Source of the DNA: Streptomyces cinereus
GTDB taxonomy: Bacteria > Pseudomonadota > Gammaproteobacteria > Pseudomonadales > Moraxellaceae
Reading direction: 5' to 3'
DNA length: 64,000 nt
Assembly: GCA_014647715.1 (NCBI GenBank)
Contig: BMPS01000014.1
Coordinates: 1 to 64,000 of the forward strand
The notes beneath the pieces are model-generated. The model was not told the origin of the DNA. It saw only the letters and a program-made list of their open reading frames with translations, and made no database searches. Of the stretch, positions 38,711-48,028 are shown in pieces (the stretch's first letter is position 1; each line of letters opens with the position of its first letter). The translations under genes were made by a program, and so were the position numbers.

Positions 38711-38799
38711 AAAAATGTTTAGTAAAAAGGCGCCAAGTGTGACTGCTTGGCTAACAGCCTTTTATTTTCACCCCTACTTTCGCTTTGAGGAAAATAGTT

Positions 38800-39180
38800 A
38801 TGAGCAATATTCCAGCAGATTTTAAATATGTGGCTAGTCATGAATGGTTACGCCAAGAAGAAGACGGCACTATCACCGTTGGTATTACTCACCACGCCCA
38901 AGATTTGCTCGGTGACATCGTATATGTTGAATTGCCTGAAGTGGGTGAACACGTTGACGTGGATGCTGAAATTGCCGTGGTCGAATCGGTGAAAGCTGCT
39001 TCTGATGTCTACGCGCCCATCGCTGGTGAAATCCTAGCAGTCAATGAAGCATTGGTAGATGCGCCAGAAACCATTAATGAAGACCCTTATGGCGAAGGTT
39101 GGTTCTTTAAAATTAAACCAGACAATGCCGATGATTACCAAGGCTTGATGGACGCAGACGAGTACCAAGATAGTATTTAA
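38800..39180 (+). CDS. gcvH: Glycine cleavage system H protein
   Basis: 126 residues from the ATG at 38800 (GAGG ribosome-binding site at a good distance; a TTG at 38785 is not needed). It is the lipoyl carrier shuttling the aminomethyl group between P and T proteins. The lipoylated residue is Lys65 in [14 protein letters not shown]. The N-terminus [13 protein letters not shown] is typical. Because a strong terminator lies 136 bases upstream, it may have its own promoter. Confidence 0.98.
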   Translation: MSNIPADFKYVASHEWLRQEEDGTITVGITHHAQDLLGDIVYVELPEVGEHVDVDAEIAVVESVKAASDVYAPIAGEILAVNEALVDAPETINEDPYGEGWFFKIKPDNADDYQGLMDADEYQDSI

Positions 39181-39312
39181 TCATCTTTATCTCATCGCTT
39201 TTATCTAATCGTCGTTATAGAGTCTAGCTAAGGTAATCGCGTGATTATCTTAGTCTGTTATCCTATCAATTAACTGTAACGCATCCTTTATTTTGTTAAC
39301 TTAAGAGCTGCT

Positions 39313-40047
39313 ATGTCAACACTTACCCCGCTTGCTGACCCAAAACAAGCTAGTTTTTATGATGTGGTGAGCACTCGCCGTTCGGTACGACGCTTTACCA
39401 AAACGCCCATCAGTGATGAGGTGCTAAACGCCTGTCTCGATATGGCGATGTTAGCGCCTAGCTCAAGTAATTTACAGCCTTGGCAATTTTTTGTGATTGA
39501 ATCAGAAGAAAAGCGTCAAAAAACTGTGACCTATTGCATGAGCCAAAATGCAGCAAAAACCGCCAATAAGCTGATTGTTGTGGTCGCTCGTACTGACACG
39601 TGGCGTCAACACGCCAAAGACAATATCAAGTATTTTCCCGTCAAACCCGTACCAAAACCCGTGCAAGATTATTATGGCAAGCTTATTCCGCTGACCATGA
39701 CACGCGGTGTGATGAATGTGTTCACCCCTGCCAAGTGGGCGCTAACGCAAGCCACTCGCAAAGTCAGAGGTGCGATGGTTGACCCTATCTATGATGCGGA
39801 TGACCTTAAAAACTGGGCGCTGATTAGCACGTCACTGGCTGCCGAGAATTTGATGCTCGCCTTGCGTGCGCACGGTTTTGATAGTTGCCCGATGGGGGGA
39901 TTTGATGAGCCGCAACTCAAAAAATTGCTTGACCTCAATGAAGAGCAGCATATTTGTATGGTGATTGCTGCCGGTGAACGCGACGAGCGTGGTATCTATA
40001 GTGAGCAATACCGTTTTGAGCGTGAGCGCTTTATCTTTAAGGTATAA
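39313..40047 (+). CDS. Nitroreductase family protein
   Basis: 244 residues, an FMN-dependent nitroreductase-fold protein. FMN-contact motifs are RRSVRRFTKTPI near residue 22, MLAPSSSNLQPWQFFV (about 45-60) and the C-terminal CMVIAAGERDERG. Members reduce nitro compounds, quinones or flavins with NAD(P)H. The substrate here is unknown. The middle contains a 30-residue insertion rich in basic residues (about 95-150). It sits between gcvH and gcvP, an unusual place, with 132 and 94 base gaps. Confidence 0.85.
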   Translation: MSTLTPLADPKQASFYDVVSTRRSVRRFTKTPISDEVLNACLDMAMLAPSSSNLQPWQFFVIESEEKRQKTVTYCMSQNAAKTANKLIVVVARTDTWRQHAKDNIKYFPVKPVPKPVQDYYGKLIPLTMTRGVMNVFTPAKWALTQATRKVRGAMVDPIYDADDLKNWALISTSLAAENLMLALRAHGFDSCPMGGFDEPQLKKLLDLNEEQHICMVIAAGERDERGIYSEQYRFERERFIFKV

Positions 40048-40141
40048 TTTTTATCCATTCAACCGATGTTTGTCATGGTAGCCATGGCAAAACCTGCTAT
40101 TTTTATTTTCAATGTTTTATCAGACGCTAAAGGAAACTTGA

Positions 40142-43024
40142 ATGAGTCAACCGTCTTTTCAATCATTTGCTGATTTATTCCAATCATCAGAATTTATTCA
40201 TCGTCATGTTGGTATTAGCCAAGATGAAAAAGAAGCAATGCTAAAAGCCGTCGGCGCTGACAGCATGGCAAGCTTTATTGAACAGACGGTGCCAGCTTCT
40301 GTACGTCTTAGCAAAGAGTTAGATTTACCCCTCAGTATGACTGAGCATGATGCCTTGGCAAAGTTGCGTGGGTTGGCAGATAAAATCAAGGTCAATAAAA
40401 GCTATATTGGCTTAGGCTATTATCCGACTCGCCTACCTGCGGTGATTCAACGTAATGTGCTTGAAAACCCAGGCTGGTACACAGCTTATACCCCTTATCA
40501 AGCGGAGATTGCCCAAGGTCGCTTAGAGGCATTACTTAACTTCCAACAAGTTTGTATTGACTTATCAGGTCTTGAATTGGCGGGCGCAAGTTTGCTTGAT
40601 GAAGCGACGGCGGCGGCTGAAGCGATGGCGATGGCAAAACGCGTAGGTAAAAGTAAATCTAACCAATTTTTTGTTGATAGCCGTATCTATCCTCAAACCT
40701 TAGATGTCATCAAAACCCGTGCCAAGTATTTTGGTTGGGAGATAGTGGTCGGTGATTTTGACGTTGCCAAACAGGGTGATTTCTTTGGCGCGATTTTCCA
40801 GTACGTGGGTAGCGAAGGCGATGTGGTTGATTTAACTGATATCATCAGTGCAGTCAAAGCCAAAGGCACGCAAACAATCGTTGCCGCTGATGTGATGAGT
40901 TTGGTACTTCTTAAATCACCGGGTAGCATGGGTGCGGATGTGGCATTGGGCAACACCCAACGTTTTGGCGTGCCGATGGGTTTTGGTGGTCCACACGCAG
41001 CTTATTTTGCCTTTAAAGACAGTGCCAAGCGCTCTGCCCCAGGTCGTATCATTGGCGTATCAGTGGATGCCCAAGGTAAACAAGCCTTGCGTATGGCACT
41101 ACAAACCCGTGAACAACATATCCGCCGCGAAAAAGCCAACTCAAATATTTGTACATCGCAAGTGTTATTGGCCAATTTGGCAGGAATGTATGCGGTGTAT
41201 CATGGTCCTGAAGGCGTGAAACGTATCGCCACCCGCATTCATGCGTTAGCAAGCGCTTTTGCCCAAGCCATCAAGCAAGCTGGCATGTCGATTGTGCATG
41301 AGCAGTTTTTTGATACGGTGTTGGTCAATACCGAAGGTCAAACTGAGCAAATCTATCAAAATGCCCTTAATATCGGCTATAACCTGCGCAAAGTAGACGA
41401 TAACCATATCGCCATTGCCTTTAACGAAACCAGTGATGCAGCAGATTTTGGTGTACTCACACAATTATTCACAGGCGTAGCGACTCAATTATTCGATGAT
41501 ATCAGCTTGTCTCTGCCAGCTTCATTGCTACGTACCGATGCGATTTTAACTCATCCTGTCTTTAATCGTTATCACACCGAACATGAAATGCTGCGTTATT
41601 TGAAAAAGCTAGAAAACAAAGACTTGGCGATGAATCACAGTATGATTTCGCTGGGTAGTTGTACCATGAAACTTAACGCCACTAGCGAAATGCTACCGAT
41701 TACTTGGAATGAATTTGCCAATGTGCATCCATTTGCGCCACGCGAACAAGTGGGCGGCTATATTGAGATGATTGAAGGCTTGCAAGAGCAACTCAAAGCC
41801 ATCACAGGGTTTGATGCTATCTCTATGCAGCCAAACTCAGGCGCTTCAGGCGAGTACGCAGGACTATTGGCGATTCGTCGTTATCATGAAAGCTTAGGTC
41901 AACCTAACCGTCATATCTGTCTGATTCCGCGCTCCGCTCACGGCACCAATCCTGCCACAGCACAAATGATGGGGATGGAAGTCGTCGTGGTAGCGACCGA
42001 TGAGCGTGGTAACGTTGATATTGCCGACTTGACTGAAAAAGCGGAAAAATACAGCGACAATCTGGGCGCCTTGATGATTACTTACCCTTCGACGCACGGT
42101 GTGTTTGAAGAAGGTATCCGTGATATCTGTAACTTGATTCATCAACACGGCGGTCAAGTGTATATGGATGGCGCTAACATGAACGCGCAGGTCAGTATGA
42201 TGCAACCTGCGGATGTCGGTGCTGACGTCCTACACATGAATTTGCACAAAACTTTCTGTATTCCACACGGCGGCGGCGGTCCTGGTATGGGTCCTATCGG
42301 CATGAAATCACATTTGGCGCCTTTTATTGCCAATCATGTCGTATCTGCGGTGCCCAATGCCCAAGATGGCATGAGTGCGGTATCGGCTGCCCCGTTTGGT
42401 TCAGCCAGCATCTTGCCTATTTCATGGATGTATATCACCATGATGGGTCGTGATGGCTTGGTGCAAGCGACAGAAGCTGCGCTATTAAATGCCAATTACA
42501 CCGCTATGAAATTAAAAGACCATTACCCTGTACTTTATAGCGGTGAAAATGGTCGCGTCGCCCATGAATGTATCATTGACATTCGCCCACTAAAAGCCGA
42601 AACAGGCATCACCGAAGTTGATATCGCCAAACGCTTAATGGATTATGGGTTTCATGCGCCTACCATGTCTTTCCCTGTGGCAGGTACTTTGATGATTGAG
42701 CCTACTGAATCAGAAAGCAAAGAAGAGCTAGACCGCTTTATCTCAGCCTTAATTCAAATCAAAGCTGAGGCGATGAAAGTTAAAAACGGCGACTGGCCAG
42801 CAGATAACAACCCACTGGTGAACGCACCACACACCGCACAAGTGGTAACCGGTGACTGGGATCGTCCATACAGCCGTGAAGAAGCCGCCTATCCACTCGC
42901 CTATGTACGTGACAATAAGTTTTGGCCATCGGTGAGCCGTATCGATGATGTGTATGGCGACAAAAACTTAATCTGTTCTTGCCCCGATATCTCAAGCTAC
43001 GAGAATGGTGAAATCGCAGAGTAA
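40142..43024 (+). CDS. gcvP: Glycine dehydrogenase (decarboxylating), P protein
   Basis: 960 residues, the fused single-chain form. It decarboxylates glycine with PLP and passes the aminomethyl group to GcvH. The PLP-binding Lys703 is in [19 protein letters not shown] (part of it). The N-terminal half (about 17-440) and C-terminal half (about 450-940) are the two homologous PLP-fold domains, and only the second carries the lysine, as usual. The start [16 protein letters not shown] is typical. It closes the gcv cluster and is followed by a hairpin terminator. Confidence 0.98.
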   Translation: MSQPSFQSFADLFQSSEFIHRHVGISQDEKEAMLKAVGADSMASFIEQTVPASVRLSKELDLPLSMTEHDALAKLRGLADKIKVNKSYIGLGYYPTRLPAVIQRNVLENPGWYTAYTPYQAEIAQGRLEALLNFQQVCIDLSGLELAGASLLDEATAAAEAMAMAKRVGKSKSNQFFVDSRIYPQTLDVIKTRAKYFGWEIVVGDFDVAKQGDFFGAIFQYVGSEGDVVDLTDIISAVKAKGTQTIVAADVMSLVLLKSPGSMGADVALGNTQRFGVPMGFGGPHAAYFAFKDSAKRSAPGRIIGVSVDAQGKQALRMALQTREQHIRREKANSNICTSQVLLANLAGMYAVYHGPEGVKRIATRIHALASAFAQAIKQAGMSIVHEQFFDTVLVNTEGQTEQIYQNALNIGYNLRKVDDNHIAIAFNETSDAADFGVLTQLFTGVATQLFDDISLSLPASLLRTDAILTHPVFNRYHTEHEMLRYLKKLENKDLAMNHSMISLGSCTMKLNATSEMLPITWNEFANVHPFAPREQVGGYIEMIEGLQEQLKAITGFDAISMQPNSGASGEYAGLLAIRRYHESLGQPNRHICLIPRSAHGTNPATAQMMGMEVVVVATDERGNVDIADLTEKAEKYSDNLGALMITYPSTHGVFEEGIRDICNLIHQHGGQVYMDGANMNAQVSMMQPADVGADVLHMNLHKTFCIPHGGGGPGMGPIGMKSHLAPFIANHVVSAVPNAQDGMSAVSAAPFGSASILPISWMYITMMGRDGLVQATEAALLNANYTAMKLKDHYPVLYSGENGRVAHECIIDIRPLKAETGITEVDIAKRLMDYGFHAPTMSFPVAGTLMIEPTESESKEELDRFISALIQIKAEAMKVKNGDWPADNNPLVNAPHTAQVVTGDWDRPYSREEAAYPLAYVRDNKFWPSVSRIDDVYGDKNLICSCPDISSYENGEIAE

Positions 43025-43054
43025 ACCTCAATCAACACTTACCGTATTTTTTAC

Positions 43055-43085
43055 AAAAGCCATGCAAAAATGTGTGGCTTTTTGC
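43055..43085 (+). terminator. Terminator after gcvP
   Basis: AAAAGCCA pairs with TGGCTTTT around a 13-base loop, followed by T. Confidence 0.65.
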
Positions 43086-43096
43086 TATAAAGGCAA

Positions 43097-43124
43097 TTGC
43101 GAGTCAAAAGAATTCTGCTATGAT
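43097..43124 (+). promoter_or_regulatory. Probable promoter of the GntP-family gene
   Basis: TTGCGA (43097-43102) and TATGAT (43119-43124) with a 16-base spacer, 70 bases before the start codon. Confidence 0.45.
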
Positions 43125-43193
43125 GCAGGGGACTCAAAAAAATTGTAATCACCACGCGTTACTTCAAACCCATCATAAGTCAAGGATGACATT

Positions 43194-44585
43194 ATGTTTA
43201 GTACCATTGCGATTATTATTTCGCTATTTCTATTAATGTATTTTGCCTATCGCGGCTATTCTGTATTAATTTTAGCGCCTTTGATGGCCACCTTAGCGGT
43301 GGCGCTGTCAGGTGATATTCTAAGCTCACTACCTATCTATACCACCGTTTTTATGAAAGCGTTGAGTGGCTTTTTATTGAAGTTTTTTCCCATATTTTTG
43401 CTCGGGGCGGTGTTTGGTCAGCTGATGGCAGATTCTGGGGCTGCCACAGCGATTGCCAGAACGGTGGTTAGTAAATTAGGCGCGAATAAAGCCATACTAG
43501 CTGTGGTTTTGGTCTGTGCGATTTTAACCTATGGCGGTGTGTCGCTGTTTGTGGTGGCTTTTGCCATTTATCCGATTGCTAAAGATTTGTTCAAGGCAGC
43601 AGGGGTGCCAAAAAGGCTAATTCCAGGGGCGATTGCGTTAGGGTCATTTACCTTTACCATGACGGCGTTACCCGGGACACCGGCCATCCAAAACGCCATT
43701 CCCATTCCCTATTACGGTACCAATGCCTTTGCCGCACCCATACTGGGTATTATTGGTTCGCTCGTGATGTTTGGCTTGGGTATGCTGTGGTTGCAACGAC
43801 GCGCCCATAGCGCCAAAACGGCTGGCGAGGGATATGGTATTCATGAGGATGATGAGGTGCATGCTGATAACCTAGACCCCCATCATACCTCTTTTATGGT
43901 GGCGATGATTCCTTTGGTATTGGTCATCGGCATCAATGCCTTATTAACGTACGCGGTTTTTCCGAGTATGGATTTCTCTGCACTGCAAGCGCAATTTAAA
44001 GACTTGGATATCAAGGGCGCTTTGGGACTTTGGTCAATCATAATCGCTTTAGTCACGGCGATTATTGCCTTGATTGTGCTGCGTTTGGGCAAATGGACGA
44101 ACTTGCAACACAGTCTTAATAAAGGCACTTATAGCTCTATGTTGCCTATTTTTAATACAGGCTCAGAAGTCGGTTATGGCGCGGTGATTGCGACATTGGC
44201 GGGTTTTGCGGTGTTACGAGATAGCGTGTTAAATCTGTCGCCCAATAACCCATTAATCTCAGAAGCTGTGGCTATGACCACCTTAGCGGGCATCACCGGT
44301 TCTTCTTCTGGCGGCTTGAGTATTGCCTTACCCATTTTAGGCAAAGAATATTTGGCGCAGGCGGTGGCGCATGGCATCGATCCTGAATTATTGCATCGGG
44401 TCGCGGTGATGGCAGCAGGTGGCTTAGACACGCTACCCCATAGTGGTGCGGTGATTACGTTATTTGCTATTTGCCATTTGACCCACAAGCAATCTTATAA
44501 AGATGTCGCCATGGTGACGATGGCAATTCCGCTGATTGCGGTGACGGTGGTGATTGCTTTGGGTACCATGTTGGGTTCTTTTTAA
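43194..44585 (+). CDS. GntP-family permease
   Basis: 463 residues with 12 or more membrane segments. The motifs LTYGGVSLFVVAFAIYPIA (about 102-120), ITGSSSGGLSIALPILG (about 362-378) and a TLPHSGAVITL segment near the end match the GntP gluconate/hydroxybutyrate/citrate permease group. Substrate cannot be told; organic acids such as D-3-hydroxybutyrate or gluconate are candidates, and a ketone-body CoA-transferase is encoded 17 kb upstream. A cytoplasmic loop (about 205-230) is rich in Asp, Glu and His. Single-gene unit. Confidence 0.85.
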   Translation: MFSTIAIIISLFLLMYFAYRGYSVLILAPLMATLAVALSGDILSSLPIYTTVFMKALSGFLLKFFPIFLLGAVFGQLMADSGAATAIARTVVSKLGANKAILAVVLVCAILTYGGVSLFVVAFAIYPIAKDLFKAAGVPKRLIPGAIALGSFTFTMTALPGTPAIQNAIPIPYYGTNAFAAPILGIIGSLVMFGLGMLWLQRRAHSAKTAGEGYGIHEDDEVHADNLDPHHTSFMVAMIPLVLVIGINALLTYAVFPSMDFSALQAQFKDLDIKGALGLWSIIIALVTAIIALIVLRLGKWTNLQHSLNKGTYSSMLPIFNTGSEVGYGAVIATLAGFAVLRDSVLNLSPNNPLISEAVAMTTLAGITGSSSGGLSIALPILGKEYLAQAVAHGIDPELLHRVAVMAAGGLDTLPHSGAVITLFAICHLTHKQSYKDVAMVTMAIPLIAVTVVIALGTMLGSF

Positions 44586-44598
44586 GCCATTTAGTAGT

Positions 44599-44630
44599 AA
44601 AAAATCCCACTCAGCGGTGGGATTTTTTTA
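44599..44630. terminator. Bidirectional terminator, GntP gene / rnd
   Basis: AAAAAATCCCAC pairs with GTGGGATTTTTT around a 5-base loop, between convergent genes. Confidence 0.9.
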
Positions 44631-44631
44631 T

Positions 44632-45843
44632 TTATTCAGCGGTCGTTTCATGGTCGCTAGATGTCGGGTTGTTAGCAATCACGGTATCTAAAATGGGTAA
44701 AATCTCTGCCATAATCCACGCTTTGCGCCAGCCACTCAGCCAAGGGCTTAAAGCCGGTTTTTCTGCTGCGACGGCATAAGCATACAGCTCTGACAGCCAT
44801 TTTTTTCGCATGAGCACAGTTTCATGAATGTTTAGCTCATGCCCCTGTTGTCTAATCGCCTTTTCCAGTTGCTTTTGCACGTCGCTAGACAGACTGCGAT
44901 ATGGTAAAGGCAATAGACTTGGATAGGCTGCGTCATCTTCTTTACGTACCTTATCAATCAGCGTCAAAATCTCTTGCCCATACATGCGAATCACATTGGG
45001 CTTGATACTGGTAAAACCTAACTGCTTCATGCTAAAAGGCGGTTTTTCGATGATTTCACGTAGCGCCTGCGGCCGCAGGATAAAAGTGCGTGGTCGATTG
45101 ATTGATTTGGCAAGTTGTTCGCGCCATTCGCACAGAGTTTGCAGCATGGCCAGCTGCTCGCGATTATCGCGGTAATCAGCGACACTCAAATACAAGGCGT
45201 TATCAGGCATGCTAAAGTTAGCAAAAATTTCTTGGGTATAGCTTTGGCAGTCTTCAACCGCATATTGCCATAAACCTTGCTCGGTCAACTGTGTCTTGAT
45301 GGCAACAAACATCGGCAATAAATACCGCACATCGTCTACCGCATAGCTTTCTTGCTCAGGCGTTAATGGACGCTGCAACCAATCCGATTGGCTTTCACCT
45401 TTATCCACATGCACAGCAATCGTTTCTTGCAGCGATTTTTGATAGCCAAGGGAGTTTTCACCGGTCAAAAAACCCAAACCAATTTGGGTATCAAACACAT
45501 TGCGCAGCGCAGGCAAGTTGGAGAGTAAGTAATAAATCCCCAAATCTTCGCCACACGCATGTAACACCACGGTGGGTATATCCGCTAACACTTCCCAAAA
45601 CTCTTCTAAATACAGCTTGGGCGCGTCAATCAAATAAATCGCTTTGCCTGTATTGATTTGTATCAGCGCAAGAATGGGAAAAAAGGTGTCGCGCTTGATA
45701 AACTCAGTGTCTAACGCAATGGTATCGACTTGCTCTAGGTCATCGAGCAGGGCAAAAAGCGCGTCCTGAGTTTTCACCCAATGGATTGGCAAGTCATGAA
45801 GTTGTTGTAATTGGGCTGGGCTTAACGGGTTTTGGATGAGCAT
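44632..45843 (-). CDS. rnd: Ribonuclease D
   Basis: 403 residues. A DEDDy 3'-5' exoribonuclease involved in tRNA 3'-end processing. Asp45 and Glu47 are in IALDTEFIKRDTFFP, the third in LHACGEDLGIYY, and the Tyr/Asp pair in SYAVDDVRYL. An HRDC domain (about 215-295) follows, with a second helical domain behind it. The stop codon lies directly against the shared terminator. It is 309 bases from the next minus-strand start only through recR's end, so it may form a loose unit with upstream genes. Confidence 0.95.
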   Translation of the reverse strand: MLIQNPLSPAQLQQLHDLPIHWVKTQDALFALLDDLEQVDTIALDTEFIKRDTFFPILALIQINTGKAIYLIDAPKLYLEEFWEVLADIPTVVLHACGEDLGIYYLLSNLPALRNVFDTQIGLGFLTGENSLGYQKSLQETIAVHVDKGESQSDWLQRPLTPEQESYAVDDVRYLLPMFVAIKTQLTEQGLWQYAVEDCQSYTQEIFANFSMPDNALYLSVADYRDNREQLAMLQTLCEWREQLAKSINRPRTFILRPQALREIIEKPPFSMKQLGFTSIKPNVIRMYGQEILTLIDKVRKEDDAAYPSLLPLPYRSLSSDVQKQLEKAIRQQGHELNIHETVLMRKKWLSELYAYAVAAEKPALSPWLSGWRKAWIMAEILPILDTVIANNPTSSDHETTAE

Positions 45844-45925
45844 AACTTGAGTCTTGTGGACGGATAATTTAAGCGTATTTTATGATGAATCTATGATTTT
45901 GTCTTGTCAAACTGATGAAAAGATT

Positions 45926-46534
45926 TTATAACCGTCCACGATTTTGCAGCGCTTGACCCAGTGTCATGCTATCTAAATACTCAAGCTCGCCGCCCATCGG
46001 AATCCCTTGGGCAATCCGGCTGATATGAGTGACGTAAGGCTTGACCGCTTCACTGATAAAATGCGCGGTGGTTTGCCCTTCTACAGTGGTACTGGTTGCC
46101 AAGATGATTTCTTCCACCGGGGTTTGCGCGGCTTGGTGTTGCTTTAACAGCCCAATTAGCTGATTGATGCCGAGCTGCTCTACACCAATGCCATCAATGG
46201 GTGATAAATGCCCGCCAAGCACAAAGTATTTACCGTTAAACCCAGCGGTTTGTTCGATTGCCATCATGTCTGCTGCCGTCTCTACGATACAAAGCACGCG
46301 TTCATTGCGGCGCGGATCGCTACATATCGGGCAAATATCCTCATCTGACAAACCACGGCATACTTGGCATTGCTTGATATCATGCATCGCCACAATCAAG
46401 GCTTCGCCTAGTGCTTGACCTTGCGGGCGTTTATAGCTAAGCAAGTGCAGTGCCATGCGCTGGGCAGATTTGGGTCCCACCCCAGGTAGTACTTTGAGTT
46501 GTTTTACAAGTTCATCAAATTTTGGCGTTAGCAT
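45926..46534 (-). CDS. recR: Recombination mediator RecR
   Basis: 202 residues, essentially the E. coli length (201). An N-terminal helix-hairpin-helix ([13 protein letters not shown]) is followed by a C4 zinc finger (Cys56, 59, 68, 71), then a Toprim domain (about 79-175, [14 protein letters not shown]). With RecF/RecO it loads RecA on SSB-coated gaps. ybaB lies upstream on the same strand, but a hairpin terminator sits in the 122-base gap. Confidence 0.97.
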   Translation of the reverse strand: MLTPKFDELVKQLKVLPGVGPKSAQRMALHLLSYKRPQGQALGEALIVAMHDIKQCQVCRGLSDEDICPICSDPRRNERVLCIVETAADMMAIEQTAGFNGKYFVLGGHLSPIDGIGVEQLGINQLIGLLKQHQAAQTPVEEIILATSTTVEGQTTAHFISEAVKPYVTHISRIAQGIPMGGELEYLDSMTLGQALQNRGRL

Positions 46535-46565
46535 AGGCGCATTCTTATAAAAATCATAAAAAATA

Positions 46566-46596
46566 AAAAAAGCTGACAGTCAATTATCAGCTTTTT
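46566..46596 (-). terminator. Hairpin terminator between ybaB and recR
   Basis: AAAAAGCTGA pairs with TCAGCTTTTT. On the minus strand it ends in a T-run, so part of the ybaB transcripts should stop before recR. Confidence 0.75.
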
Positions 46597-46656
46597 ATGG
46601 GGGTTTGACTGCCTAATCGCAAGGCAATTTTCCACTATTTTATAGCGCTAGTGGGT

Positions 46657-46986
46657 TTAAAATAAACCATTCATGCCTGGTGGCAACCCCATGCCATTGG
46701 TGGCACTCGCCATTTCAGTCTCGTGTAGTTCATCGGCCTGACGCACGGCATCATTGATAGCAGCCGCAATCAAATCTTCAATCATATCAGGGTCATCTTG
46801 CAGTAGGCTTGGATCGATTGATAAACGTTTGACCACATGGCGACCATTCATGGTGACTTTCACTAAGCCACTACCCGCTTCGGCATGCACTTCTTTTTCT
46901 GCCAGTTTTTTCTTGGCGTTTTCAACGTTTTTTTCCACTTGCTTTTGCATCATTTGCGCTTGTTGCATGAGGGCTTGTAAGTTCAT
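46657..46986 (-). CDS. ybaB: YbaB/EbfC nucleoid-associated protein
   Basis: 109 residues, the usual size. The N-terminal coiled coil ([23 protein letters not shown], given in part) is followed by the dimer core [21 protein letters not shown]. YbaB/EbfC dimers bind DNA and affect nucleoid structure. In many gammaproteobacteria the order is dnaX-ybaB-recR. Here the gene upstream is a divergent sirtuin gene, and dnaX is not adjacent. Confidence 0.95.
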   Translation of the reverse strand: MNLQALMQQAQMMQKQVEKNVENAKKKLAEKEVHAEAGSGLVKVTMNGRHVVKRLSIDPSLLQDDPDMIEDLIAAAINDAVRQADELHETEMASATNGMGLPPGMNGLF

Positions 46987-47159
46987 GAGTGTTCCTGTTT
47001 GTTTCTAATGTTGGTGGCTCATTGTAGCGAATTTGACCGCAAACTGTCTATTGCTAATCGTTAGCCCAAATTTTTAACATACAACTGCTAATCTAAAATC
47101 ACTCACATAAAAATGCTAAGATAACCTCACTACCATAAACCCAGTAACAGCAAAAAACT

Positions 47160-47930
47160 ATGACTATGACAACAACTACACCCGCATCGCTAGAGGTCGC
47201 TCTCGGCACAGCCGCTGATGTTATTAAATGTGCCCAAAATATTGCCATCCTGACGGGGGCAGGTGTCTCGGCTGAAAGTGGCATTTCGACTTTTCGGGAT
47301 AAACTTACCGGACTTTGGCAACAATACCAAGCCGAATATCTGGTGAGTGTTCAAGCATTTGAAAATGAGCCTGCCTTGGTGTGGCAATGGCACCAATGGT
47401 GGCGTGGACAAATCGCCGATAAACAGCCCAATCCTGCCCATTTTGCGTTGGGTGAATGGCAAGCATTGGCAAAGCAGCAAGGCAAAAGTTGGACGCTGTT
47501 TAGTCAAAATGTCGACAATCTGCATGAGCAAGGCGGTGCTACGGTGGCAAAACTGCACGGGGATTTGGCCAAAAATCGTTGTCATAATTGCGGCAAGCCG
47601 TATACCAAAGCGATTGCTGTGACGGATACGGCATTGAAGCATTGTGAATGTGGCGGTTTGATTCGCCCGGATATTGTGTGGTTTGGCGAGATGTTGCCGC
47701 AGGACGCGTGGCAAACGGCAGAAACGGCAACGCTCAATTGTGATGTATTGGTGAGTATCGGCACATCAAGCGTGGTCTATCCTGCGGCGGGCTTGATTGA
47801 TTTGGCAAAACAACAGGGCGCAACCGTCATCGAGATTAATCCCAATCCGACCCACACCACAGCGGTTGACATCGTATTACCTGACAACGCGGGGAAAATA
47901 TTGCCGTTGTTGGTCAAGGCGCTGAAATAA
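47160..47930 (+). CDS. cobB: Sirtuin, NAD-dependent protein deacylase
   Basis: 256 residues. NAD-binding GAGVSAESGISTFRD (about 33-47), QNVDNLH, catalytic His123 (KLHGDL) and a zinc finger with Cys131, 134, 152 and 154. It removes acyl groups from lysines using NAD+. In an ungapped stretch against E. coli CobB (PELVQAFYNARRRQ), Tyr92 and Arg95, which recognise succinyl-lysine, correspond to His78 and Trp81 here. So acetyl-lysine or another acyl group may be preferred. Single gene, divergent from ybaB. Confidence 0.93.
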   Translation: MTMTTTTPASLEVALGTAADVIKCAQNIAILTGAGVSAESGISTFRDKLTGLWQQYQAEYLVSVQAFENEPALVWQWHQWWRGQIADKQPNPAHFALGEWQALAKQQGKSWTLFSQNVDNLHEQGGATVAKLHGDLAKNRCHNCGKPYTKAIAVTDTALKHCECGGLIRPDIVWFGEMLPQDAWQTAETATLNCDVLVSIGTSSVVYPAAGLIDLAKQQGATVIEINPNPTHTTAVDIVLPDNAGKILPLLVKALK

Positions 47931-47967
47931 AAAAGTCAGATAAAAAAGCGCAATAAAACAGTGACAT

Positions 47968-48000
47968 AAAAAAGCCAGTAAATTTTGCTACTGGCTTTTA
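47968..48000. terminator. Bidirectional terminator, sirtuin / metZ
   Basis: AAAAAGCCAGTA pairs with TACTGGCTTTT around an 8-base loop, between convergent genes. Confidence 0.88.
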
Positions 48001-48028
48001 GGTGCTGGCTAGTGGGTTTGGTTTTATA

